From NCBI GenBank assembly GCA_951802195.1, contig OX637625.1:1-64000 (forward strand): DNA of 64,000 nt, given 5' to 3'. The notes under the pieces are model-generated. The model did not search any database. It was not told the DNA's origin and worked only from the letters and a program-made list of their open reading frames with translations. Position numbers and translations under genes: made by a program. The first letter of the stretch is position 1. Every line of letters starts with the position of its first letter. The stretch is from Tausonia pullulans. Taxonomy: Eukaryota; Basidiomycota; Tremellomycetes; Cystofilobasidiales; Mrakiaceae. This document shows, in pieces, positions 45,805-56,600 of the stretch.

Positions 45805-48759
45805 TCACGAGCTCGTCAGCTCCTCGAGCGTGATGGCCCGGAGGCCGCGCTCGAGCCGCCAGCGGTTGGAGCACGCGACGAGCTCGGGCTCGATGAGCAT
45901 CCTGCGGTTCAAAGAGGGCGTAAGAAGGGGGGGGGGGGGGGGAGAAGAAGGAATGAGGTCAGAGAAGGCCAACGCAAGAGGGGAGATGCGCACGCGCGAC
46001 GACTTACGGGAAACTCCGCATGAACCTGGAGTGTTCGAGAGAGGTCGGTCAATGCACGCCGGCGCCATGCAGGAGGAAGAAGGGAGGCAAACTCACGTCT
46101 CCGATACCTCCCAAGCTTCGACCGCAAGGCAGTCCTCGCCGTGGATCGTGAACTGTCGAGTTTCAGCCGGTCAGTCGAAAACTCGCCCATCTGTCTCTCC
46201 GCGGGCCAGCCAAGGGCTCACGTTGTTGAAGAGCGAGTGCATCGCTGCGGCAAGGTCGAATCGGTCTCTGCAGCTGAAAAGCGGAAGGGGAGTCGTCAGC
46301 CAAAGAGGTGGAGAAATGAGCGCGTGGAGGAGAAACATACATGATCATGCGGTCTCGGACTGTGAGGAGAGGGCGTCAGCTTGGGGAAGGCTGCTGAAGC
46401 AGAGAACTCAACACCTACCACGCGGGAAAACGACGCCGTCGATCATGGGGTCTGCGAGAAACGGTTTCAGACCACACCACACGAAGGTGAAAGAACTGAA
46501 GGAGGAGACATACCATGAGGCACCGTACGCTGGAGCTAAAGATCCGAAGATACAGCATCAGCAGGAAAATTGAGCAAAGCAGCAAGGAACAGGGACGGAC
46601 GATCGTCGGCACAAGCGAAGGTGGGAGGTGATACGAGGGATTGGCACTAGAGTGGAGGAGGTCGCGTCAGCCCGAGGAATAGGAGCGGCCGGGAGCACGT
46701 CACGAACCGAGCGTTGGTGAGATGGTATGAGATGAGCTTGAAAAGGGGGACAGCGCCGGCGTCAGCATCCAACTACGTGCACTCCCATCGACTGAAGAGA
46801 GCGTCACCTGCAGCGCGACCTGCTTCGAAGAAGGCTGCGACTCGACCGCCGCCCGGACTTTCGGGTCCTCAAAGTATTCGAGCGAGGTCTCGCCTGGCTC
46901 CTTCATCCGGAGAGGGGGGACTCCATCCACTCCTCCAGCCGATGGAGGCGTCAAAGGGCCTGTTCCGGTGCCGAGGCCTCCGTGCATAATGGCGGGCGAG
47001 CCGGAGAATTGATCGGAGATGCCGCCCCCCTCGGACGAGCCGCTGGACGACTCCGACATGCCGCGAGATTGCGGCTGCTGCTGCTGCTGCTGCTGCTGGG
47101 GCATGCCCACTGGAGGAGGGCAAGTGAAGGCTTTGAGCGGGTTGAGCGCGTCAAGACTCGGTGGATAGTTGGAGGAAGCGTAGGACGAAAAGTCCGGGCC
47201 CGTAAGATGGTCGGGGAGCGAGCTGAGGGTCCGAGGCTCCGGCGTGGCGGAGCGTCGGCCATTGTTGGCACCAAGGTGCGGCATGGACGAGGAACTGTTG
47301 CCAGCTTGAGGAGGAGCGGTGGCTGATAGTGTCGGCGGCTGGGCAACCTGGTCCTGCTGCTCCATCGCGGGCTGCCCATTCGACCTTGATGGCCCCTTTC
47401 TCGTCGACGAAGGAGGGTTCGGAGCCGGATCCTCCGAGTCGATCGTTCTCTTCCTCTTGTTCTTCAGAGGGCCGACGAGCCCTCCACTGTACTTGGACGT
47501 CGGCATGGCCTCCCCGCCAGCCGGGTAGCCGAACCCCGTCGTGCTACTCCCCACCCCGCCTTGGCTGGTGAGCCCGAAGGCAAGAGTCGGGTCCTGTGAC
47601 GGGCCCACATGGCCCTGGAGCCGCTCTTTGGACTTGACGAACGCGTCGAGGGCGACGTCGTTGTGGCCCTTGTCGATGATCTCGTGGTAAAGGCTGTCGG
47701 ACAAGCCCATGCGAGGCTGCGAGGCACGCGGACATGTCAATCGCTGCCTTTTGAGTTGGGCACACGCCAGCATATCAGCGTACCAGGACCGATCCAAGGC
47801 CTGGGGAGGAAGAGTTTCAGGCGTCAACACGGAAGTGAAGAATGAGTCACGGACTACTCACCCTCGCCGAGGAAAGCGCCCATCGAGGAGACCATCGATC
47901 TGGTGCAAGCACGTCGGTCAGCCACGCGGACGGGACAGGCAGGCAGTAAGTCTCTCACCTGAGCTGAGTGTTCTCGTTCATGAGCGCTGAGGGAAGGCAA
48001 GTCAGCCTCTAGCGTTGTCGTGAAGAAACGCGCGCGCATCGCACCTCGCATGACATCACGGCTCAAAGAGAGAGAGGGAGAGAGTCAGCCGACGACCCAC
48101 GAGACATGCATCTAGAGATCAGACACACAGGTGGTCGTAGCGGTCATCTGTATTTGCCGACAGAACCTCGACCCTAAGAGGGCAGAGCGGGACCGAGAGG
48201 AACGGCGTCAGTCGAGAGCCGCAAGTAGCGTGGGACATAGACTAGCGCGAGACGCGAGCCAAGGACGTACCTCGTCTCGAGCTCCTTGATATACTGCTGC
48301 TTCCGTTGGCGGAACTCGCGCTGGGCGATCCTGGCGGGGGTGGGACAAATATACCACGAAGAGGGGAACGCCGAGCCGGGCGGGCAGGACGGCGAGATCA
48401 GCCGTGACACGGCGAACGGGCGGATGACGGAGCAGCCACGCTTGGCGAGCCTGTGCAGCCAGGGAGACAGGGCGGACAAGCGCACCTGTTCTGGGTCTTG
48501 CGCGAGGCGAGCGACTCGGGGTCCTTCTTGCGGCCCGTCGCCTTGGCCTTGCCCTTGGTTTCCGTCTTACGCTCCTGGCAAGCGGACGCGCAAGCGGGGG
48601 TCAGCGTGCGGCTTCGGGTCGACGGCGGCGGCCGAGGACTGGGCAGGTTGTTCGCCGGTTCTGCCTCGTGTCGCTTGGAGCGAGACGATGGAGGGAGAAG
48701 GCTCGCACCTCTTCGTCCTCGAAGAAGTCGTCGTCCGAGCCGTCGTGTTGGCTAGGCAT
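45805..48759 (-). CDS. bZIP transcription factor (Yap/Pap1-type) with DUF3425-like tail
   Basis: The start MPSQHDGSDDDFFEDEE is followed by KATGRKKDPESLASRKTQNR and, after an intron, IAQREFRQRKQQYIKELETR. This is a bZIP basic region with the N-x-x-x-Q-x-x-F-R signature of Yap/Pap1 factors, and a leucine zipper continues through short exons (NENTQLRSM). The middle is long and disordered (QPPTLSATAPPQ; poly-Gln at 47074-47099; a nuclear-type KNKRKRTIDSED). The C-terminal exons spell LISYHLTNAR, DPMIDGVVFPRGR, DLAAAMHSLFNNFTIHGEDC and LIEPELVACSNRWRLERGLR, the pattern of the DUF3425 region found in many fungal bZIPs. It ends LEELTSS. Likely a nuclear stress or metabolism regulator; target genes are unknown. 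About twelve exons. Confidence 0.8.
47074..47099. repeat. CTG/CAG microsatellite coding poly-Gln
   Basis: GCTGCTG... triplets on the plus strand read as CAG (Gln) codons on the coding minus strand of the bZIP gene, giving about eight glutamines. Confidence 0.8.
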
Positions 48760-49677
48760 GTGTGAGTGTTGGCGGGGAGGCGAAGGTGCGCGGTTGTTGT
48801 TCTGCGTTTGGCTGGAGTTAGAGTCGGGTTCGAGGGAGAAAAGATAGAGCAAGCGAGAGACGGCACGACATGAAGGGAAAGGCCGGCGGCGACGAACTCC
48901 CTTGCCCGAGGCGGGCCATGCGGCCGCCAAGGGACATCCAACATCGAGCCACCCGCAGCCAGCAAACTGGGGCCATGCCGTTTTTCGGTCGGTCTCGAGA
49001 GCCGTGCTATGTGGAGGGGGGGGGGATGCGCTAGAGAGGCGTGCAGGATGCAGGAAGAGTGGAGGCGAGCTGCCTGGCCCTCCACCGACAGCCAGAGCCT
49101 GTGCTGCCTCCACCCTGGCCGGAGACCTCGGGGATCTCACATCAGCTGCTGCTGCCCTCAGTAGACTTGCCATGGACTCGTCTTGGTCTCGCAGGATCTC
49201 TCTTGTTCTCTTTTCTTCCTCTCCTCCCCCCCCGGCAGCTTCCTTCAAGCTAGCATCCAAGCCGAACTATCGGCCATTGTCAAGCCGATTCGCGGCAAAC
49301 GTAGATTCTATCCTTCTCGCTTCGCTATTCGCCGCCGGTTCCGGGCTTCTCCGTCATCAGCCCCTCCTTCCTCTCTTCTTCCTCTGCCTCTGTCTCTTCC
49401 TTTCTTCTAGGACTATGGCTTCCGCCATCCGAGCTCGTCCTCGCCGAGTTGTTGGGTGTCGTCAATCCGGCAGCGTCACTCGTCCCGCTCGTTTTAGATG
49501 CCAAAGCGGCATTGCTGTTCCTGTCCTCCGGCTTCGACAGGCACGGTGCCGCGAAGACAAACCTGGATCCGCTGAGGACCCCACGGCACGTCGGGATGGA
49601 GACGCAGACCTGCATGGACGGGTGGAGACCGTGCCGGCCGGTGGGCGGTCAGGTCAATTCAGGTATATGCTCGCTCG
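48760..49677. promoter_or_regulatory. Upstream region of the bZIP gene
   Basis: This region lies between the bZIP start and the 3' end of the sulfite-exporter gene, both leftward. It includes a G10 run at 49016-49025. Several long open frames cross it, but they share no family features and have mixed frames; none is supported. Confidence 0.35.
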
Positions 49678-51803
49678 TCAGGTCGTACGGGAAGTGGCGG
49701 GCGGAGGGAAGGGAGGGCGGTAATGTGGTTGGGCGCGCGGGGAAGATGGTGCACGAGCTGACAAGCCGTGCAAGACTTACCCATAGAGTGACCATGGTAA
49801 AGGTGAAAATTGTCGATGTCACCTAGAGAGAAGAAAACGTCAGATACATACGAAAGCAAGAGTAAGCGCGCGCTCTCTCTCTCTCCCCTCACCTTGAAGC
49901 CAAAGCTATCGAGCTCCTGGCCGATGAGCTGCGTTGAGAGCGTGAGACTCGCAAGCGGGAACGTGAGCCCCCAGTAGCCGAGCTGGAAGAGGGCCATAGC
50001 CCCTGTCAGTCCTGTCTCTGGTTGGATCGCTCGACGATGCTGCGACTCACGTTAAAGCGCAAGTTGCCCTCCCTCGCCCGCCACGCGAACCCCGCAACAG
50101 CAATCAACCCGAACCAGACGCCCAATCCCCAGAGGAGCATGGCAAGCACGAGTCCAAACCCCCAGAGGGCGACGCCCGCAAACTCGGGAAATTGGTGGTT
50201 GGAGGAGGCGGCGCGGAGGGGGAGAAGATGGACGGCGACGGCGCCGAGCTTGAGGGCAGAGAAGCCCCCAAGGCCGGTGGGGCCTGGAGTGTAAGACAAA
50301 TGAACATGTGAGAAGGAAAGCAAGAGAGAGGAGAGAGACCCACCCAGGGGGAGGAAGGATGAAACGATCGTCTCGTTCGGCGGAATGTGGCTAGCGAAGG
50401 CAAAAACGTTAGTGGTCGAGCGAAAAAAAAGCACGTTGAGAAAATGGACAAACTGGAAGGTAAGTCGTTGAATGTAGAGAGCCATGATCATCAAGGCTGG
50501 GAGTCGTCCATCAGCACGAGGAACCAGAAGGGCGAGCGAGCGGCCTGGCAACCTCTCTCACCAAGGAGAAGCCCTGGCCCCAGGATCACGTAGGACGTCA
50601 TCCAGATATGTTGAGCGTACTCGGGGTCAACAGCGTAGAGATGGTCGGAGAGGACCGCCCCAACAGCGGCGCCTGAGGAGAGATAGGCCAGGTCAGTAGA
50701 TGTGCGTAAAGAAGAGACGTACCGCCAAGACTCACCCGTGATCAGCGGGACGATGGGGAGTATGAGACTCGCCGTCAGACTTTCGGGAAAGTTGCGGTGC
50801 GTGACGTAGGAGAGGAAGGGAACAGCTTATGAAGCAGACAATGTCAGCGCGTGACAGCAGATAGACAGAGCCGTCACCCACCTATAGCGACACCGATTGC
50901 CACAACGACCGAGATCCACCAACACACGGCCATGGCATAGACCCAGGAAAGGCCTCCGCCGAAGGCCTGGCTGACCGAGACGCCACCCTGCCCGCGTGCA
51001 AATGAGGCGATCAGTCGATGTCTGCTTGAAGGGGAAGAAATCGGACGGACCGATATGAGGGTGAAGAAGGACATGGGGAACGTCCCAATGAAGAGGGACT
51101 GGTACGGTGTTTCAGTTGGTGCTGCAGGGCAGGACGGGCCACAGACTCACGTGCGTCGCGTGCGTCCATGTTAGCGTCCAGATCCACGGCCACCGCACGT
51201 AACGGAGAACCATAAGCAAGGTGAACGTGCAGAACAGGGCGGTATCAAGGAGGAGAAATATGAGCGAGGGTATCCGCAAATGCCGGGCCCAGGGGAACGG
51301 GATAGAGAGGAGGAGTGTGGCTGGGATGCCGGTCCCCCTGCAAGTCGAGGCGCGTGAGCAAGAGGATCACACCAGCCTGACGACAGCAGCCCTCACATCG
51401 TGACGGAGAACCTGCATCGGTTGGCATCAGTAATATGTATGTAGTTAACGGGGCGGCAGCAGCAGTAACAGTAGCCGCACCATGAGGGCTAAGGCGTTGA
51501 GCGACGGAGGAATGATGGACGTAAACGATTAATTAGCCATTATCCCTGGGCTAGGAGATCTTTGACGCCTTGCGTACAGAGAAGTGCTTGATGCGGCCAG
51601 TCTGGAAGAAAGATGCGGCGGTCAGCAAATGTTGCATTGGACGCGAAGGGACCGCCGAGGTCGATCCGGACAAGACCGGCGACATGTCGACAGGCGCGCG
51701 CTCAAAGGAAGAGGGATCAGCGCACTATGCCTTTCACGACGTCCTTGGGCTCGGCTGGCAATGGCACTTCGCCCGAGACAGGCTGGGATCGTCTTCTCGT
51801 CAT
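49678..51803 (-). CDS. SSU1: TDT-family exporter (Ssu1 sulfite pump-like) with micro-exons
   Basis: This is a ten-span plasma-membrane anion channel or exporter of the SLAC1/TDT family; in yeasts Ssu1 expels sulfite. It starts MTRRRSQPVSGEVPLPAEPK. Exon 2 gives TGRIKHFS. Then an 8-base exon (CCCTCATG, plus-strand 51481-51488) and a 15-base exon (51397-51411) restore HFSPSWFSVTMGTGIP, the conserved first-span motif. Later segments are PWIWTLTWTHATHSLFIGTF, VSQAFGGGLSWVYAMAVCWW, SLILPIVPLITGAAVGAVLS and EFAGVALWGFGLVLAMLLWG, and the last exon ends PPATSRTT. The micro-exon structure is read from the conserved motif and intact splice dinucleotides. Substrate by family only. Confidence 0.8.
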
Positions 51804-52066
51804 GAAAGGAAGTGGGCGGGGCGTTAAAGGTGAGGAAAGAGACGGGCGCTGAGGACGTCAGGTGGGCCGGCCGACGGCCGGACGAGAGCCGGCTCCGTTC
51901 CGTGGCGTGCTTGCTTCGTGACCGGCGACCATCACCGTGACTCGACGATAATTGGAGTTTCATGGACAAATTTCCTGCATTCTATGAACACTATGCGACT
52001 TGAACTAAATAAGTGTGATGTCGCCACAGCTCCGGCATGTGCCAGCGCAGTAAACAAGACACCCTC
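51804..52066. other. Short upstream spacer
   Basis: This is the presumed promoter and leader of the leftward exporter gene and the 3' region of the EH-protein gene. No features were seen. Confidence 0.3.
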
Positions 52067-53313
52067 TCATGATCGTCTACCCCGTCTCCGTCTCTGCAGC
52101 TCGCCGTCGATCCTTGACATCCCATCGGCGAATGCCTCGCGACCGAGGGAGCCGTTCTCGTCCGAGTCAACGCTGGCCCTGGTGGGCGTGTACAAGGGAC
52201 AGGAATCAGCAGCTCGCTCGCTGTCGGACAAATTGTCCACAAGACCCGGACGCACCAGATCTTGCTGAGGGTCTCCGCATCGAGCCGGCTCTTCTCCCAG
52301 ACGGCCTTGACGACAACTCCGTCGAGCTTCCCCTGACTGGCACTGCCAGAGCTGCTGATGCTGACGCTCGCCCGCTTCCAGCCGGGACTGGCGGGGGCCA
52401 GTTTGCCGCCTGAAGCTCCTGCTCCAGTTGACGACGAGGCTCCCACTCCCTCCCCTCCCTTGAGGGCAGCCTGCATCGCCGCCACCCGCCGGAGAGCAAC
52501 GAGCTTTGAGAACAATGCGGTGTATCGGGCACGGGCTTCCGCCACCGCCGACGCGCTTCCCGACGCGTTCTCGCCGGACGACACATTGATCATCGATGGC
52601 CGAGGCTTCAGAGAAGGGGCGCCCGAGAAGCCGGGAGGCTTCTTCGGTGGCGTCGGCGGCATCCGACGTGTCCGAGCGGCGTAGGGGACATCGACGGCCT
52701 CGCTGCTGCCAGTCGGCGGTCGTTGGGGAAGAGGCGGCGGCGGGCCACGCGACGACGACACAACATCGAGGGAGTTCACGGAGAGCGAGCGAGGAGGCAG
52801 CTGAAGTCGAACTGTTGTCGTCGAGGAAGCGAGCTCGATCGTCTGGAACGCCGCGCTCGTGGGCGAGGAGGAGGTTGTTAACGACGAGGTAGGCGGGGTC
52901 GGTCGGGAGGGAAGTGCCGGTGGGACGCGCTGTCCGTCTGGGCTCGGCTGGATCGGAGAGAAGGCGATGAGATCCGTCGACGACGAGGAGGAAGGAGAGG
53001 ATGTTCCAGCGAGAGGAGCCTGGAGACGCGTCTGGAGCGGCGGCTTCGCTGTACGAGGAGGCGCTGGCCGAGGCGCGGGGATACCGAGTACCGCTGCTGA
53101 AGCGGGAGGAGGAGGGATACGCGATGAGGTCGGTCGGAAGGATGAGGAAGACGATGACGAAGAGGAGAAAGATGCTCTTCCGGGAGGGGTAGGCCGAATG
53201 TCTTTGCTCTCGATGTTGTTGGACGACGCGGTCACGGCCCTCTCGTCGTCTGGCTCGGCAGGGAGAGACAAGCCGGACTCGAAGGCATTGATGCGGTCCT
53301 GGAGGGATGACAT
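52067..53313 (-). CDS. EH-domain protein (Irs4/Tax4-like)
   Basis: The start is chosen at MSSLQDRINAFESGLSLPAE (53313), because this coiled lead is typical of Irs4-like proteins; a longer upstream frame to 53508 is less likely. A long disordered Pro/Ser-rich region with PPPLPQRPP and PPTPPKKPPG (SH3-type ligand motifs) follows. The C-terminal EH domain starts ARARYTALFSKLVAL and includes VVVKAVWEKSRLDAETLSKI. After an intron comes an EF-hand-like VDSDENGSLGREAFADGM-SRI-DGEL loop (Asp-x-Asp-x-Asn-Gly) and the end RRRRGRRS. EH domains bind NPF peptides; in yeast Irs4/Tax4 regulate PI(4,5)P2 turnover and autophagy. Two exons, possibly with a small third. Confidence 0.75.
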
Positions 53314-53639
53314 GGGGCGGCGGGGAACAAGCAGGGAGTGGCTCTGGCAGGCAAGGGGGTGCTGAATGGGAGTAAGAGTAACAGGGGAAAGGAAGGCAGC
53401 GCCACGCCTTGACCTCATGTCGTGTGCGCGTCGCTCAACGCCGAAGGCCTGAACCCTTGACACCATTGAAGTGCGAGTGCGGGGAAAGATGTATGTATAC
53501 CAAGCCAAACGAGAATGAGAGGTGCAAATAGAGAGAAAGGTCTGGAGAGCGAGGAAGAGAGAAGAGAGGGAAAAAGAAAAGGAAGGGAAGCTGATCGAGA
53601 GAAATAAGAAAGATTGAGGGGAAAGGAGAAAGCTGGAGC
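53314..53639. other. Purine-rich spacer (pyrimidine-rich leader on minus strand)
   Basis: This is a strongly A/G-rich plus strand (53520-53630), a C/T-rich promoter or leader of the EH-domain gene when read on its coding strand. No other feature was seen. Confidence 0.4.
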
Positions 53640-56600
53640 TCAGTTCTTGTAGAATTCTGAAGAAAAAGACGACAGAAATATCAGCTTGGTGTCAATGACA
53701 GAAAGAGACAATGCCACGCACTTCGGTTGAGTTGGTCGACGAGCTTCGTCGTGTTGAAAGTGGCGAGGCCAAGCTTGACGCTCTCCTTCCGGTCGCGCTG
53801 CCGCTCGAGAAGCTGGTGGAAGGAAGCAAAACAGGCGTCAACGAGGGTTCGGCTGCTAGAGCAACATCAGTCGCCCACTCACGTCTTGCATATTGGCGGT
53901 CGACTTGTCGACGACGGCTCGCTCGAGCCCCGGCGCAGCGAACGAGATCTCGATGTTGAAGAGGCCCGCGGCCTCGGAGGACAAGACTATCTTGATCCGG
54001 TCGTACTGCGTTGGCGGGTGCTGATCTATCGAGAGAAGGAGTCCTCGGGAAGACTAGAGAAAATAGGACTAAGTAGATCAGAGGCTGGCCAACAGATATC
54101 CACGGTAATGACGCTCGCGCACCAGCTTGGCCGCGTCGTAGATCCACGAGCCATACTCGGGCATGAGGCCCTCCTGCTGGAGACTCCGCCGGTGCCAGTA
54201 CTGCTTTGTGAGCGGGATAACCGAGGTCCGTTTGCTGAAGGAAGAGAGTTCGATCAGCCGGAACCCACGTCATTCAGGAAAAGAAACGGGATCCCACCTC
54301 TTCTTTTGCATGTTGGAAATCGACTGGGCGTTGTGAACATTCCAGAGCTCGATCTGCTCCTCAAGCGCGGCTTTCTTCTCCTCTAGGTGAGCGAGCGCAT
54401 TCTGCATCGATTTGATGTCCTTCTGCCGCTGGATCTGCTTCCTGTTCTTCGTCCGGATATCGTTGGCGATCGAGTTGAGGATTGTCTGATACCCATCCGC
54501 TTGGGAGACGACACCCCTCGTTTGAAGTCGCTGACAGGCGAGGAGAGCCTGGACCTTGACGTCGTCGTAGGGAAGACTCTTGATATCCTGCAGGCTGTAG
54601 ATCGTCTGCTGCTGGCCCGGCAAGGGAGGCAGGCTTCGTGAATCATCCTGGACCATCTGTTCCCAGAGGATCATGTGCTCCTCCTCGACGGGCGCGATTA
54701 GAGAAGACATAATGTCCTTCCCAGGCTGGACGCGCAACACGGCGAGGATCAGACGCTTGGCCATCGCCCACTCGGCTTTGGACTCGGCGTCGGGGTCTGG
54801 CAATGGGGCAGGGATCAGCAATTGTCGCTAGCGTAGCCACACGGGAAACGTCGGCACACACCTTTTATCGGCTCGGACCGGTTCATCAGCTTGAGCGAAA
54901 TCGGGCGATCCTTCTGCGTGATCTCCGATGCGAGCGGCGGACCGATGAGCTCAGTGAGGAGGCTTCGAAGAACGTTACCCTCAGGCTCCTGGAAATGAAG
55001 AGGGGCCATCGCAATGAGCGTCTCCCACGCGCACCAGAAACAAGGAGGTACGCACAATCTCGTCAATGTCCTGGGCGATAATCCGGTGGATGGCGTAGAT
55101 CTCTGACGGCGAGATGGACAGAGGCAGCGGCTCAACCGCCACGTCGATGTACTCATCGATGCCGAGATGCTCCTTAACGTCGACAACATCGGCGACTGCG
55201 ACATAACAAGCGACGTGAGCATCGCAGCAAGCTGATTTTCTAAGGCTTGCTCAACCCACCCTCGACGAGCCACTTCCGAAACGTCTTGCCCTCCTGCTGA
55301 ATGTACGCATTGAGCGCGTGCAGCCGGTGACTCGGTTCAAACTCCTGACCCGAGGAGACCTGTTCGACGAGGTCGGCGATTTCCTTGAGGTTCGCTCGTG
55401 TCTGATGGCTGATCGTCGCGGAAACGATGCCAAAGGTCTCCGGAACACTGCGGATTGCGAGGTCAGCAAGTGCCGACCGTAGATAAGAGACAGAGAGCGG
55501 ACAAGAGCACGTACAGGATGGCTGGCTTAAGGAACCGCTGGAAGACGAAGCTGCCTATGATAGGCGCCGCCTGCTCGTCCGTGATTTCCGGGTACCGATG
55601 CTGAGGGGGAGGAGCGATCGATCGATCAGCCGATACACACATCAGATGAGGCTTCCAGGCGACTCACTCGAAGCGAGAGCAAAATCTCGCGCGCAATCCA
55701 GCGGATCAGATAAGGTATCCGACCCGTCGAGGATGTGATGGCACGAACAAGCTCTTTGGCGTGATGGTGCGTCGCTTGCAGGCCTGAAGAAGACCAGGTG
55801 TGTGAGTGGCGTCACGTCAAATACACAAAAGTCGACAAGAGCACGCACGATGGATGTATTCGGCGCGAGTCTCTGGGTCCTCGATGGCCTCAAAGTGGCT
55901 GACCTGAGCGGCGCTTGCTGTCGCGTGCACTCCGGCCCGAGCGTCCCTCTCACCCTTGAAGGCGTGGTAGATCTGGGGGAGGGGACCCAGGTTAGAGAGC
56001 TGAGTCACAGCCACACCAAGGACAGGAGCCCACCTTGACGGCATCCGTGTCGAGGTTGAGGTTAAGGTCGGCGACGATGCGTCCGACGAGTGGGCCGAGT
56101 AGATCCTGAACGTATTGGACCTCTTTGGGTCGGACGTACTGAATCGCAATCTTGGCGAACGGGTAGTAGTGGTTCTGCAGGCTCTCAAAGTCTGGAGCGG
56201 CCGCGAACTGGAACCGGACAGCGCTCTGTGGGAGAGGTCGATCGGGCCCGTCAATCAATACTGCCCGCATGCCCACACGTGAGAGGAGAAGAGAGGCTCA
56301 CTTGGAAAAAGGCCATCGCCCAGTACTCCTCCCGCTTGCCCTGTCCGTAACCATAGAGCGCAAGCACAACTGACTCGACAAGCTTGCGCGTCGGATCTCC
56401 GACGCTGACGGGCAACCTCGAGCAGAGCTTGGCGAGGTACTCGACGCGCGTCTGGAGGAGGTAGAACAGCTGCTGATAAAGGTCGAGTTTGTGCTGGGCT
56501 TCGCGGCTGAGCATGGCCGTCGAGAACGGGTCGACGAACAAGGTGTCCTGCGCGCCACTGTCACCGACGCGGCCACGGGACTGAAAGGCGGCGATGTTGT

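Noticed and set aside
48902-49723. 273-codon plus-strand open frame
   Set aside because: Changing composition, no family features, and overlap with the exporter gene's last exon on the other strand suggest chance in a GC-rich spacer.
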